Source: Bacteroidia bacterium (GTDB lineage Bacteria > Bacteroidota > Bacteroidia > Bacteroidales > Prolixibacteraceae). From it: a DNA stretch of 39,509 nt. Location of the stretch: the NCBI GenBank assembly GCA_026391655.1, contig JAPLDR010000018.1, positions 243,516 to 283,024 of the forward strand, read 5' to 3'. The notes beneath the pieces were generated by a model, which ran no database searches, was not told where the DNA came from, and saw nothing but the letters and a program-made list of their open reading frames with translations. Below, in pieces: positions 24,531-32,649 of the stretch (position 1 is the first letter of the stretch; every line of letters begins with the position of its first letter). A program made the position numbers and the translations under genes.

Positions 24531-26397
24531 ATATGATATAATTGTTGTTGGCGGTGGTCATGCTGGTTGTGAAGCTGCCTCTACCTCTGCGAGGTTGGGT
24601 TCAAAAGTTTTATTGATTACGATGGATTTAAACCGTCTTGCTCAGATGAGTTGCAATCCGGCAGTTGGTGGAATAGCAAAAGGACAAATTGTAAGAGAGA
24701 TCGATGCACTTGGTGGAAATATGGGAGTAATTACTGATTTATCCACTATTCAGTTCAGAATGTTAAACCTCTCGAAAGGTCCTGCAATGTGGAGTCCACG
24801 TGCTCAGTGTGATAAAATTAAATTCTCAGCGATTTGGAAAAGTACACTTAATAATATAAAGAACTTGGATTTTTGGCAGGGGACGGTCATAAAACTTGTT
24901 TTTAGTGGCGATTCTGTGTGTGGTGTTGAAACGGAAATAGGTGTCGTATTTAAATGCAAAAGTGTGATTTTAACCAACGGAACTTTTCTAAATGGTTTAA
25001 TGCATTTTGGTTCGTCTAAGATTTCTGGAGGGAGAATATCAGAACCTTCTTCTTTTGGTATAACTGAACAATTAACTTCTGTAGGTTTTAAAACCGGCCG
25101 GATGAAAACGGGAACTCCTGTGCGAATAGATAAAAGAACCATTGATTTCTCTAAATTACAAAAGCAAGAGGGTGACTTAAATACAAATCACTTTAGTTTT
25201 TCACCTGATATTAAATCTGATTTAAAACAATTACCATGTTATATAACCTATACAAATCCCAAAGTTCATGAAATTATAAAGTCGGGTTTTGAGCAATCTC
25301 CATTATTTAATGGTACAATCAAAGGACTTGGACCACGGTATTGTCCAAGCATTGAGACTAAACTTGTTACTTTTTCTGATAAGGAGCAGCACCAGTTGTT
25401 TCTAGAACCTGAAGGTGAAGATTCTCTGGAGTATTATTTAAATGGATTTTCTTCTTCGTTGAATTGGAGAATTCAAAATGATGCGATGCATTGTATTTCA
25501 GGATTGGAAAAGGCAAAGATTTTAAAACCCGGTTATGCCATTGAATACGATTATTTCGACCCCACTCAATTGAATTATACCTTAGAAACTAAATTAATTT
25601 GTAATTTATATTTTGCGGGGCAAATCAATGGTACTACTGGGTACGAAGAAGCTGCTGCCCAGGGTATGATGGCTGGTATTAATGCTCATTTAAAAATTAA
25701 TAGTCTGGATTCCTTTGTACTATCTCGAAATGAAGCATATATTGGTGTGTTAATCGACGATTTGATTAACAAAGGGGTAGATGAACCTTATAGAATGTTT
25801 ACCAGCAGAGCCGAATATCGATTATTATTGCGGCAGGATAATGCCGATGAGCGATTAACACCTTTGGGATATAGGCTTGGACTTGTGTCAAGCGAAAGGC
25901 ACAAATTATTTTTAAGCAAACTTGAATTCAGAAATAAAGTTGTTGAGTTTTGTAAGACTTATTCTGTAAAAGCGGGTTTAATAAATGATTTTCTCGCAGA
26001 AAAGGGAACATCAGTTTTAAATCATGGTATGAAACTTGAGTCGTTAATTATGCGACCACAACTTTCAATATTTGATTTTATTGGTATTATACCTCGTTTT
26101 GAAAAGCTTTATAATAGCATTGATAGTGCGATTAGAAAAGAGGTGATGGAATCTTCTGAAATTTTGATTAAGTATTCGGGATATATTGAAAGAGAAAGCT
26201 CAGTTGCAGATAAGTATAAAAGATTAGAAGGAATATTGATTGATAGGATGTTTAATTTTCAGCAGATTGAATCATTATCAACTGAAGCTCGACAGAAATT
26301 AGAAAAAATTCAACCAAAGACAATTGGACAAGCAAGTAGAATTCCAGGTGTTTCACCCAGCGATATTAATGTTCTTCTGGTTCTTTTAGGCCGATAA
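24514..26397 (+). CDS. mnmG: tRNA uridine-5-carboxymethylaminomethyl modification enzyme, FAD subunit
   Basis: 627 residues from the ATG at 24514; an earlier in-frame Met at 24475 lies deep inside ybeY. With MnmE it installs the cmnm5 group on U34 of several tRNAs. FAD-binding VVGGGHAGCEAA (about 9-20), CNPAVGGIAKGQIVREIDA, GTFLNGLMHFG, GRMKTGTPVRID, NGTTGYEEAAAQG and the C-terminal SLSTEARQKLEKIQPKTIGQ all match. It is a classic origin-proximal gene in many bacteria, and here a perfect parS site begins at the base after its stop codon. Confidence 0.97.
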   Translation: MNVLNEYDIIVVGGGHAGCEAASTSARLGSKVLLITMDLNRLAQMSCNPAVGGIAKGQIVREIDALGGNMGVITDLSTIQFRMLNLSKGPAMWSPRAQCDKIKFSAIWKSTLNNIKNLDFWQGTVIKLVFSGDSVCGVETEIGVVFKCKSVILTNGTFLNGLMHFGSSKISGGRISEPSSFGITEQLTSVGFKTGRMKTGTPVRIDKRTIDFSKLQKQEGDLNTNHFSFSPDIKSDLKQLPCYITYTNPKVHEIIKSGFEQSPLFNGTIKGLGPRYCPSIETKLVTFSDKEQHQLFLEPEGEDSLEYYLNGFSSSLNWRIQNDAMHCISGLEKAKILKPGYAIEYDYFDPTQLNYTLETKLICNLYFAGQINGTTGYEEAAAQGMMAGINAHLKINSLDSFVLSRNEAYIGVLIDDLINKGVDEPYRMFTSRAEYRLLLRQDNADERLTPLGYRLGLVSSERHKLFLSKLEFRNKVVEFCKTYSVKAGLINDFLAEKGTSVLNHGMKLESLIMRPQLSIFDFIGIIPRFEKLYNSIDSAIRKEVMESSEILIKYSGYIERESSVADKYKRLEGILIDRMFNFQQIESLSTEARQKLEKIQPKTIGQASRIPGVSPSDINVLLVLLGR

Positions 26398-26413
26398 TGT
26401 TCCACGTGGAACA
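26398..26413. other. Chromosomal parS site (ParB/Spo0J binding)
   Basis: TGTTCCACGTGGAACA is a perfect 16-bp palindrome that matches the broadly conserved chromosomal parS consensus (tGTTnCACGTGnAACa). It directly abuts the mnmG TAA stop and lies 28 bases before the apt ATG. parS marks the origin region for ParABS segregation and SMC loading. parA and parB are not in this window. Confidence 0.9.
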
Positions 26414-26441
26414 AATTTAATTATTTAAATATTTTTTTTAA

Positions 26442-26978
26442 ATGAAAAAGCAAATTGATCTTGAAATTGTCAAAAACTCTATTAGGAATATCCCCGATTT
26501 TCCTAAACCGGGAATTCACTTTAAAGATGTTTCTACTTCATATCAGGATGGTGCAATCTTTAGTTTTATTGCATCAAGGATTTTTGAACATTATAAGAAT
26601 TCAGGAATCACAAAGGTTGTAGGAATAGAATCTCGTGGATTTATTCTTGGGAGTGTATTAGCAAACAAACTAAATGCCGGATTTATTCCAATTCGTAAAC
26701 CCGGTAAACTTCCCGCTGAAATTTATTCTCAATCGTACCAACTCGAATATGGATTTGATAGATTGGAAATTCATCAGGATGCGCTTACCGCCGATGATGT
26801 TGTTTTGATTCATGATGATTTACTGGCAACCGGTGGGACAGTAGGTGCCGCCATAGATTTGGTAAGGAAATTTGGTATTTCACATATATACATTAATTTT
26901 TTTGTAGAACTTGATTTTTTGAAGGGAATTGATAAAATTGACCCATCAGTTCCGTCCTGGTCTTTGATCCATTTTTAA
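26442..26978 (+). CDS. apt: Adenine phosphoribosyltransferase
   Basis: 178 residues. It salvages adenine to AMP with PRPP. NIPDFPKPGIHFKDVS is the family N-terminal signature, GIESRGFILGS contacts the base, KPGKLPAE forms the flexible loop, and IHDDLLATGGTVGAAIDLV is the PRPP-binding loop. It sits between mnmG and uvrC, 10 bases before uvrC. Confidence 0.96.
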   Translation: MKKQIDLEIVKNSIRNIPDFPKPGIHFKDVSTSYQDGAIFSFIASRIFEHYKNSGITKVVGIESRGFILGSVLANKLNAGFIPIRKPGKLPAEIYSQSYQLEYGFDRLEIHQDALTADDVVLIHDDLLATGGTVGAAIDLVRKFGISHIYINFFVELDFLKGIDKIDPSVPSWSLIHF

Positions 26979-26988
26979 GATTCATAAG

Positions 26989-28803
26989 ATGGAAAGTAAT
27001 GATTTGTTATCAGGCAAATTAAAAGAAATTGTATATCTTTTACCTGGTTTGCCAGGGGTGTACCAGTATTTTAATGCGGAAGGTAAGATCATTTATGTCG
27101 GAAAGGCGAAGAATTTAAAAAAACGAGTCAATTCCTATTTTTCAAAAGTTCATGATAATCGCAAAACAGCAATTCTTGTTCGAAAGATTGCTGATATTAA
27201 ACACATTGTCGTTGATTCGGAGGAGGATGCACTTCTTCTTGAAAATAACCTCATTAAGAAGTATCAACCACGGTATAATGTATTGCTTAAAGACGATAAA
27301 TCATTTCCATGGATTTGTATTAAAAATGAACAATTTCCCAGAGTCTTTTTTACCCGGAATGTTATAAGAGACGGATCTTTGTATTTTGGACCGTACACAT
27401 CTATTCCTATGGTAAGAACCATGCTTGATGTGATTAAAAGACTTTATCCAATTAGGAATTGTAGATTAAATTTGTCAAAAGGAAGTATAGAGAAGAGTAA
27501 ATACAAGGTTTGTCTGGAATTTCAAATAGGGAATTGCAAAGGGCCCTGTGAAAACTTACAATCACCGGAAGATTATCTGGAGAACATTACTCAAATAAAG
27601 GAGATTCTTAAGGGAAATTTGTCATCAGTCGTTGCTCATTTAAAGAAGCGGATGGATCAATTTGCAAGCGAATACAAATTTGAAGAGGCAGAAAATTTCA
27701 AAAATAAAATTGCAATCCTCGAAAACTATAGAAGCAAATCTACCATTGTTAGCTCTTCAATCACAAACGTAGATGTATTTTCATTTGATGAAGATGAATT
27801 GTATGCTTATATTAATTTCTTAAGAGTTGTTGATGGTGCAATTATTCAAGCGCATACACTTGAAATTAAAAAGCGTCTTGATGAATCAAAGGAGGAATTG
27901 CTGGCATTGGGAATCATTGAAATCAGGCAGAAATTTTTTCTTAACTCAAATGAAATTATTTTGCCTTTTTCAGTTGATATTCAGTTGAAAGATGTTAAAA
28001 TGATCGTTCCTCAGATTGGAGATAAGCGAAAACTACTCGAATTGTCTGAAAGAAATGTAAAATTTTATAAACTTGATAAGAACAAGCAATTATCACTCAA
28101 AACGCCTCAAAGCAGAACTCATAGGTTATTAGAGCAGATGCAAAGAGATTTACGATTGAAGGAACTTCCTCGTCGCATAGAATGTTTTGATAATTCAAAT
28201 ATTCAGGGGGCTCAACCCGTTGCGGCATGTGTTGTTTTCATAGGCGGAAAACCTGCAAAAAGAGAATATCGTCTTTTTAATGTTAAAACGGTTGAAGGAC
28301 CCGATGATTTTGCATCCATGGAGGAAATCATTTTTCGTCGGTATGACCGGGTACTCAATGAAAAGGGAGATCTTCCGCAATTGATTGTAATTGATGGTGG
28401 TAAAGGTCAGCTGAGTTCTGCAGTAAGTACACTTGAAAAACTCAACATTCGGGGGCAAATTGCTGTAATTGGAATTGCAAAAAAATTAGAAGAGATTATC
28501 TATCCCGATGATCCTATACCTTTGTATCTTGACAAAAACTCCGAAACATTAAAAGTTATTCTGAACATTCGAAATGAAGCACACCGCTTTGGAATTACAT
28601 TTCATCGCGATAAAAGATCTAAAGAGTTTGTAATTAGTGAACTCGCTAAAATACCGGGAATTGGCGATAAAACTATTGAAGTATTGTTGCGTAAATTTAA
28701 ATCAATTAAGCGGTTAAGAATTACACCAAAAAATGAAATTGTTAAGGAAATTGGAGTTGCCAGAGCTAAAAAGATTGAAAACTATTTCAATATTAATAAT
28801 TGA
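26989..28803 (+). CDS. uvrC: UvrABC excinuclease subunit C
   Basis: 604 residues, full length. UvrC makes both incisions in nucleotide excision repair. The GIY-YIG nuclease is near the N-terminus (GVYQYFNAEGKIIYVGKAKN), with a Cys-rich patch at about 160-185 (CRLNLSKG ... CLEFQIGNCKGPC), a UVR UvrB-binding helix pair (about 205-235, EYKFEEAENFKNKIAILE), the RNase H-like second nuclease (RIECFDNSNIQGAQPVAACV; LIVIDGGKGQLSSA) and tandem HhH motifs at the C-terminus (LAKIPGIGDKTIEVLL). Probably the last gene of the rpiB-to-uvrC run. Confidence 0.97.
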   Translation: MESNDLLSGKLKEIVYLLPGLPGVYQYFNAEGKIIYVGKAKNLKKRVNSYFSKVHDNRKTAILVRKIADIKHIVVDSEEDALLLENNLIKKYQPRYNVLLKDDKSFPWICIKNEQFPRVFFTRNVIRDGSLYFGPYTSIPMVRTMLDVIKRLYPIRNCRLNLSKGSIEKSKYKVCLEFQIGNCKGPCENLQSPEDYLENITQIKEILKGNLSSVVAHLKKRMDQFASEYKFEEAENFKNKIAILENYRSKSTIVSSSITNVDVFSFDEDELYAYINFLRVVDGAIIQAHTLEIKKRLDESKEELLALGIIEIRQKFFLNSNEIILPFSVDIQLKDVKMIVPQIGDKRKLLELSERNVKFYKLDKNKQLSLKTPQSRTHRLLEQMQRDLRLKELPRRIECFDNSNIQGAQPVAACVVFIGGKPAKREYRLFNVKTVEGPDDFASMEEIIFRRYDRVLNEKGDLPQLIVIDGGKGQLSSAVSTLEKLNIRGQIAVIGIAKKLEEIIYPDDPIPLYLDKNSETLKVILNIRNEAHRFGITFHRDKRSKEFVISELAKIPGIGDKTIEVLLRKFKSIKRLRITPKNEIVKEIGVARAKKIENYFNINN

Positions 28804-28861
28804 TAGCGATTTATTTGGTAGTGATATTGCCTTTATTTGGATAGGAATTTTTATAGTTTGG

Positions 28862-29842
28862 TTAAAACAAATTTTCACAAAATTCCCTTATTTTGAAAGT
28901 GTGTGAGGTATTTATCACTTTATCATTGCTTAATAAATCAAAAATAATGTGATATGTATGTTTTTTGTTTAATAAAACTTCGAAAATATGCTGATAAATA
29001 GTGTTTTCTCCCAAAATAATATTTGTATTCTCACTTCTGATTATCCCCTTTTCAACTTGCATTTCCAAGATTACTTTTAGATCTGAAATGTCGAAACTAT
29101 TACGAAAGAGATATTTAGGCGAGTATCCATAAATCCAATCCCAGGTTTCGAATTTTTCTTTTGAAATTTGATTGATGGAGGCTGTTTCAATATCATTTAT
29201 GGGTTGAATAAATGGATTACTTGTTTTCCATACAATTTTTTGAAAAAGAGTTTTGCTGAAATCCTCAATTGATATTAAATTATCCAGATAGTATGAAATA
29301 TTTGTCACTTTTGATCTTAATGATTTAATTGATTTATCGATGTACCTTTGAGCGTTATTCTTTAATGCAGTCGAAAGTTTATTTAAATCGGTGTTAAAAA
29401 GAAGGGTCCCATGAGAAAGAACCCGCGTCTTAAAAATATGCATTGCATTCCCGGAGATTTTTTTTGAATCAAGAAGCAGGTCGTTACGGCCAGAAAATTC
29501 CACATTTAAGCCCATATCTCTTAATGCCTCAACTACCGGAAAAGTAAATTTGGCGAAGTTTACCTGTTCGAGATTTGTGCAATTGTGTAAAAAGCTGAAA
29601 TTCAAATTGTTTAAGTCCTGATACACGGTTCCCCCTCCTGAAATTCTTCTGGCAAGTTTAATATTATTATTTATTGTAAATAGTAGATTTATTTCTGAAA
29701 GTAGATTTTGATGTTTTCCTACTACAATGCATGGTTCATTAATGTAAATCAAGAATATCTCATCAGTGCTGTTTTTAAGAAAATATTCTTCGGTGGCAAG
29801 ATTAAAATAGGGATTGTTACTAGTGGAAAAAATACAGCGCAT
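28862..29842 (-). CDS. lplA: Lipoate-protein ligase A
   Basis: 326 residues from the Met at 29842 (five more residues if started at 29857). It activates lipoate with ATP and attaches it to lipoyl domains. The N-terminus MRCIFSTSNNPYFNLATEEY, the lipoyl pocket RRISGGGTVYQDLNNLNFSFLHN, and the catalytic-lysine segment GRNDLLLDSKKISGNAMH match LplA. A C-terminal accessory domain (about 235-326) is present, so this is the two-domain, self-sufficient type. It converges on uvrC and diverges from the NikR-like gene. Confidence 0.93.
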   Translation of the reverse strand: MRCIFSTSNNPYFNLATEEYFLKNSTDEIFLIYINEPCIVVGKHQNLLSEINLLFTINNNIKLARRISGGGTVYQDLNNLNFSFLHNCTNLEQVNFAKFTFPVVEALRDMGLNVEFSGRNDLLLDSKKISGNAMHIFKTRVLSHGTLLFNTDLNKLSTALKNNAQRYIDKSIKSLRSKVTNISYYLDNLISIEDFSKTLFQKIVWKTSNPFIQPINDIETASINQISKEKFETWDWIYGYSPKYLFRNSFDISDLKVILEMQVEKGIIRSENTNIILGENTIYQHIFEVLLNKKHTYHIIFDLLSNDKVINTSHTFKIREFCENLF

Positions 29843-29948
29843 CGTTTTTAATGGCATTAAAACTGTTTTAAAATCGCAATGTGTAAAGATATATTTCTGC
29901 TTTCAATTTTTTATAAGGAGAATCAAAATCATTTATTGATGAAAAAAG

Positions 29949-29956
29949 TATATTTG
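29949..29956 (+). promoter_or_regulatory. -7 box of the NikR-like gene
   Basis: TATATTTG, a full TAnnTTTG match, 28 bases before the ATG at 29984. It lies inside the longer open frame that begins at 29879, so that longer start is unlikely. Confidence 0.65.
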
Positions 29957-29983
29957 CACACGAATTATTTAAAAAGTATTACT

Positions 29984-30385
29984 ATGGCAGTTACCCGGTT
30001 CAGTGTTTCTCTCGAAGAGGAACTTTTAGAAGCCCTTGATAATTTTGTTCATGAGAATAAATACCCCAACCGGTCCCAGGCATTGCGTGGATTAATTGAG
30101 AAAAATCTTGTAGAAAAAAAATGGCAGTGCAATAACATTGTTGCCGGGGCTATTGTATTGGTTCATAGTAATATCAAAAAAGATATTAGTCTTAAATTGA
30201 ATGAAATTCAAAGTCGGTACTCAGATATAATTCTCTCATCGCAGCGTTATTACATCGAAGGTGATAGTTGTGTTGAAATTGTGGCAGTTAAAGGTGCCGC
30301 TCAAAGATTAACTGAATTATCAGATTTGTTAATTGGAATTAAAGGGATTGCTCATGGTAAATTGATTATGAGCAAAGTAAATTAA
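29984..30385 (+). CDS. NikR-family ribbon-helix-helix regulator with altered metal site
   Basis: 133 residues. The N-terminal ribbon-helix-helix (TRFSVSLEEELLEALDNF; NRSQALRGLIEKNLVEK) and the C-terminal ACT-like domain (QCNNIVAGAIVLVHSNIKKD; CVEIVAVKG; RLTELSDLLIGIKGIAHGKL) match NikR. By alignment to E. coli NikR ligands H76, H87, H89 and C95, this protein has S77, R88, Y90 and C96: only the cysteine is kept, so high-affinity nickel binding of the known kind is unlikely. It precedes a TonB-dependent receptor gene by 57 bases, with repeats between, and probably controls it in response to another metal or ligand. Confidence 0.85.
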   Translation: MAVTRFSVSLEEELLEALDNFVHENKYPNRSQALRGLIEKNLVEKKWQCNNIVAGAIVLVHSNIKKDISLKLNEIQSRYSDIILSSQRYYIEGDSCVEIVAVKGAAQRLTELSDLLIGIKGIAHGKLIMSKVN

Positions 30386-30390
30386 TTTTT

Positions 30391-30433
30391 TTACTTATTA
30401 GTAACACCTTTTGGATATATCGTAATACCTTTT
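30391..30433 (+). promoter_or_regulatory. Candidate operator before the TonB-dependent receptor
   Basis: Two direct repeats GTAACACCTTTT (30401-30412) and GTAATACCTTTT (30422-30433) are 21 bp apart, two helical turns, with one difference. An overlapping inverted repeat TTACT-TATT-AGTAA covers 30391-30404. All lie between the NikR-like stop and the receptor ATG. I infer binding by the NikR-like protein. Confidence 0.5.
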
Positions 30434-30442
30434 TTGTATTTT

Positions 30443-32287
30443 ATGAAGAAACTTATTGTTTTATTTATTGTTTTGTACGGATTAATAAATAATGTTGCGG
30501 CTCAGCGCGACACTTCGCTTTTAAAGGATACGATTAATATTAATGAGGTTGTTGTTACAGGAACAACACTAAGTGTGAATAAAAATATTATTCCTATGGC
30601 AATTACTGTGGTCAGCCGTTTGCAAATTGAAGAAAGTAATGAATCGGAGCTACTAACGGTTTTAAGCGGACGAGTTCCGGGGCTATTTGTGACAGAACGT
30701 GGTGTTACAGGTTTTGGAGTGTCGGGTGGATCAGCCGGGCAGATCTCTATCAGGGGAATCGGAGGCAATCCAACTACAGGTGTGTTAATATTGATTGATG
30801 GTCACCCGCAATTCATGGGTATTATGGGACATCCGCTTCCGGACTCTTATGTGTCATCCGATGCAGAAAGAGTTGAAGTAATCAGAGGTCCAGGTTCGAT
30901 TCTTTATGGCTCAAATGCAATGGGAGGTGTAATCAATATCATTACCCGCAAACAAAATATCGAAGGGTTTAATAGTAATGTCCGGTTGATGTATGGTGCA
31001 TACAATACCCAAAAATTCATGGGTTATATTGGATTTAAACACGATCGTCTTTCGGTGTTTGGTTCGGTCAACCATGATCAGACTGATGGGCATCGTCCTA
31101 ATTCGGAGTTTAATATCACTAACGGCTACATGAAAATCGGTTATAAATTGAATAAAAACATCAAACTTGGTTCCGATTTTAGTTTAGCAAAATTTAAAAC
31201 TACCGATCCTGGTCCCGATACTTTACATGCCGTGAAAGGTAATTCGCTTGACATTACGCGCGGGTATTTCTCAATTTTTCTTGATAATGAATATGAAAAT
31301 TTTTCCGGCACGGCAAAGTTTTTCTACAATTTTGGTGAACACAATATTACGGACGGTTTCCATAGCAATGACATAAACTGGGGATTAAATCTGTCTGAAG
31401 CATTTAAGCTATACAATGACAATACAATTTCTATTGGTGCAGATTTCATAAATTATGGTGGAAAAGCTGAAAATATTAAAGCGATGAACGGTAAGGGCAT
31501 AACTTTTTCTGATACTACATTGTATGAGTTGGGTGCATATGTCATTATGCAGCAAGCAATTTTTGAAAAGTTGACAATGAATGGAGGAGTACGCATTCAG
31601 TACAACGAAAGATATGGAAGCGAATGGATTCCATCTGTTGGTTTTGCATGGCAGGTATTACCATCAACAACCTGGAAAACTATAGTTTCCAAGGGGTTTC
31701 GCAATCCTACAATCAGAGAGTTATACATGTGGAATCATAACCCTGATTTAGTGCCGGAGCGAATCATGAGTTATGAAACCGGAGTTTCCAGATCATTTCT
31801 AAATGGAAAATTAAATGCGGAACTTACGGGTTATATTACTAATGGAGACAATCTAATTATTACAGATGCCATGGGAAATCTTTATAATAGCGGAGTTATC
31901 AGAAATAAAGGAATCGAAGTGGCTTTAAATGCAAACCCGTTGAAAAATCTGACTGTCAACTTATCCTACAGCTATATTCACATGGCGTCTTCGCTTTTTG
32001 CAACTCCAAAACACAATCTTTTCATTGGGGCCAGATACATTTGGAAGAAGGTAACTATCTCTGCGAATATTCATCAAATTAATGATTTGGATACAGATGC
32101 GACGGCTATTACTAAACTTGAAAGTTACACTCTTCTCAACACAAAACTGGTTTACCATGTAACGCCAAAACTTGAAATATTCTCAAGTACCGAGAATCTG
32201 TTAAACCAGCAATACCAAATTATCCGTTACTATCCAATGCCAGGAACAACATTATACGGCGGAATAAACTATAAACTGGGTAAATAG
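30443..32287 (+). CDS. TonB-dependent outer-membrane receptor
   Basis: 614 residues from the ATG at 30443 (an in-frame TTG at 30434 is upstream). Signal peptide about 1-20 (LIVLFIVLYGLINNVAAQ). The TonB box/plug region begins at INEVVVTGTTLSVNKN and includes QISIRGIGGNPTTGVLILID and RVEVIRGPGSILYGSNAMGG. The 22-strand barrel ends in a typical TENLLNQQYQ...YPMPGTTLYGGINYKLG. It has no carboxypeptidase-like N-terminal domain and no SusD partner, so it is a small-ligand (metal, siderophore or cobalamin type) receptor, not a glycan one. The adjacent NikR-like gene points to a metal or metallophore. Confidence 0.93.
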   Translation: MKKLIVLFIVLYGLINNVAAQRDTSLLKDTININEVVVTGTTLSVNKNIIPMAITVVSRLQIEESNESELLTVLSGRVPGLFVTERGVTGFGVSGGSAGQISIRGIGGNPTTGVLILIDGHPQFMGIMGHPLPDSYVSSDAERVEVIRGPGSILYGSNAMGGVINIITRKQNIEGFNSNVRLMYGAYNTQKFMGYIGFKHDRLSVFGSVNHDQTDGHRPNSEFNITNGYMKIGYKLNKNIKLGSDFSLAKFKTTDPGPDTLHAVKGNSLDITRGYFSIFLDNEYENFSGTAKFFYNFGEHNITDGFHSNDINWGLNLSEAFKLYNDNTISIGADFINYGGKAENIKAMNGKGITFSDTTLYELGAYVIMQQAIFEKLTMNGGVRIQYNERYGSEWIPSVGFAWQVLPSTTWKTIVSKGFRNPTIRELYMWNHNPDLVPERIMSYETGVSRSFLNGKLNAELTGYITNGDNLIITDAMGNLYNSGVIRNKGIEVALNANPLKNLTVNLSYSYIHMASSLFATPKHNLFIGARYIWKKVTISANIHQINDLDTDATAITKLESYTLLNTKLVYHVTPKLEIFSSTENLLNQQYQIIRYYPMPGTTLYGGINYKLGK

Positions 32288-32404
32288 ATAAACCCTTGTG
32301 ATATCAGAACTAAAGTATAATCCTCATTTTTAATTTTTTAGCGATGGTGAGCTCTTTTAAGATATCAACAAGTCATTTTAGTCAACCCCGGATGGCTTCA
32401 ATAA

Positions 32405-32443
32405 AAAACCGCAACAATCTATAATTTAGATTGTTGCGGTTTT
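32405..32443 (+). terminator. Terminator-like hairpin after the TonB-dependent receptor
   Basis: A perfect 17-bp stem (AAAACCGCAACAATCTA / TAGATTGTTGCGGTTTT) with a 5-nt loop, ending in TTTT. It lies 117 bp below the receptor stop and directly before the tRNA-like edge of the mobile element, so it could serve either strand (a tRNA reading leftward, for instance). Confidence 0.85.
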
Positions 32444-32446
32444 AAA

Positions 32447-32469
32447 GTAGCGGGGACAGGAACACAACC
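32447..32469 (-). other. tRNA 3'-end-like fragment, candidate attL
   Basis: On the minus strand this reads GGTT-GTGT-TCCTGTCCCCGCTAC. It resembles the T arm and 3' acceptor strand of a tRNA (GGTTCGAA-TCC...), with only the four T-loop bases changed, and no tRNA body follows upstream. That is the usual look of a tRNA 3' end left behind by an integrase, with the intact tRNA expected beyond the right end of the element. The isoacceptor cannot be told. Confidence 0.5.
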
Positions 32470-32574
32470 AACATAATACAGGAAAATATAGAAATACTAA
32501 AGGCAATAAATGCCAGTCTTTTAAGCACTTTCAAAGATAAGCAATTTTCCTATTTTATTGTAATATTTGTTTAA

Positions 32575-32598
32575 AACTGTCCCCCAAACTGTCCCCCA
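32575..32598 (+). repeat. Tandem 12-bp repeat, left end of element
   Basis: AACTGTCCCCCA occurs twice, head to tail, exactly. The same unit followed by a degenerate copy appears at 39346-39369 near the other end; the 16 bases AAACTGTCCCCCAAAC (32574-32589 and 39345-39360) are identical. Likely integrase arm-type sites or part of att. The position just above the integrase -7 box also suits autoregulation. Confidence 0.8.
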
Positions 32599-32613
32599 TG
32601 TTATTTCTTTAAT

Positions 32614-32621
32614 TATCTTTG
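32614..32621 (+). promoter_or_regulatory. -7 box of the integrase gene
   Basis: TATCTTTG, a full TAnnTTTG match, 29 bases before the ATG at 32650. The 12-mer repeats occupy the -33 region, so a protein bound there could block transcription. Confidence 0.65.
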
Positions 32622-32649
32622 TAAAACAAAAGCATAATATAAGAAAATC

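Larger units (their letters stand above)
32288..32649. other. Junction between chromosome and mobile element
   Basis: 362 bp without a gene. In order it holds the receptor terminator hairpin (32405-32443), the tRNA-3'-like edge (32447-32469), an AT-rich stretch, the tandem 12-mers (32575-32598) and the integrase -7 box (32614-32621). Confidence 0.6.

Noticed and set aside
24797-24802. CACGTG inside mnmG; others at 20823-20828 (ruvB) and 5835-5840 (glycosylase gene)
   Set aside because: Flanking bases do not match the parS arms, so these are ordinary hexamer occurrences in coding sequence.
29879-29983. Longer NikR-like start
   Set aside because: A full promoter box at 29949-29956 lies inside it, and homologs begin at the MAVTRFS position.
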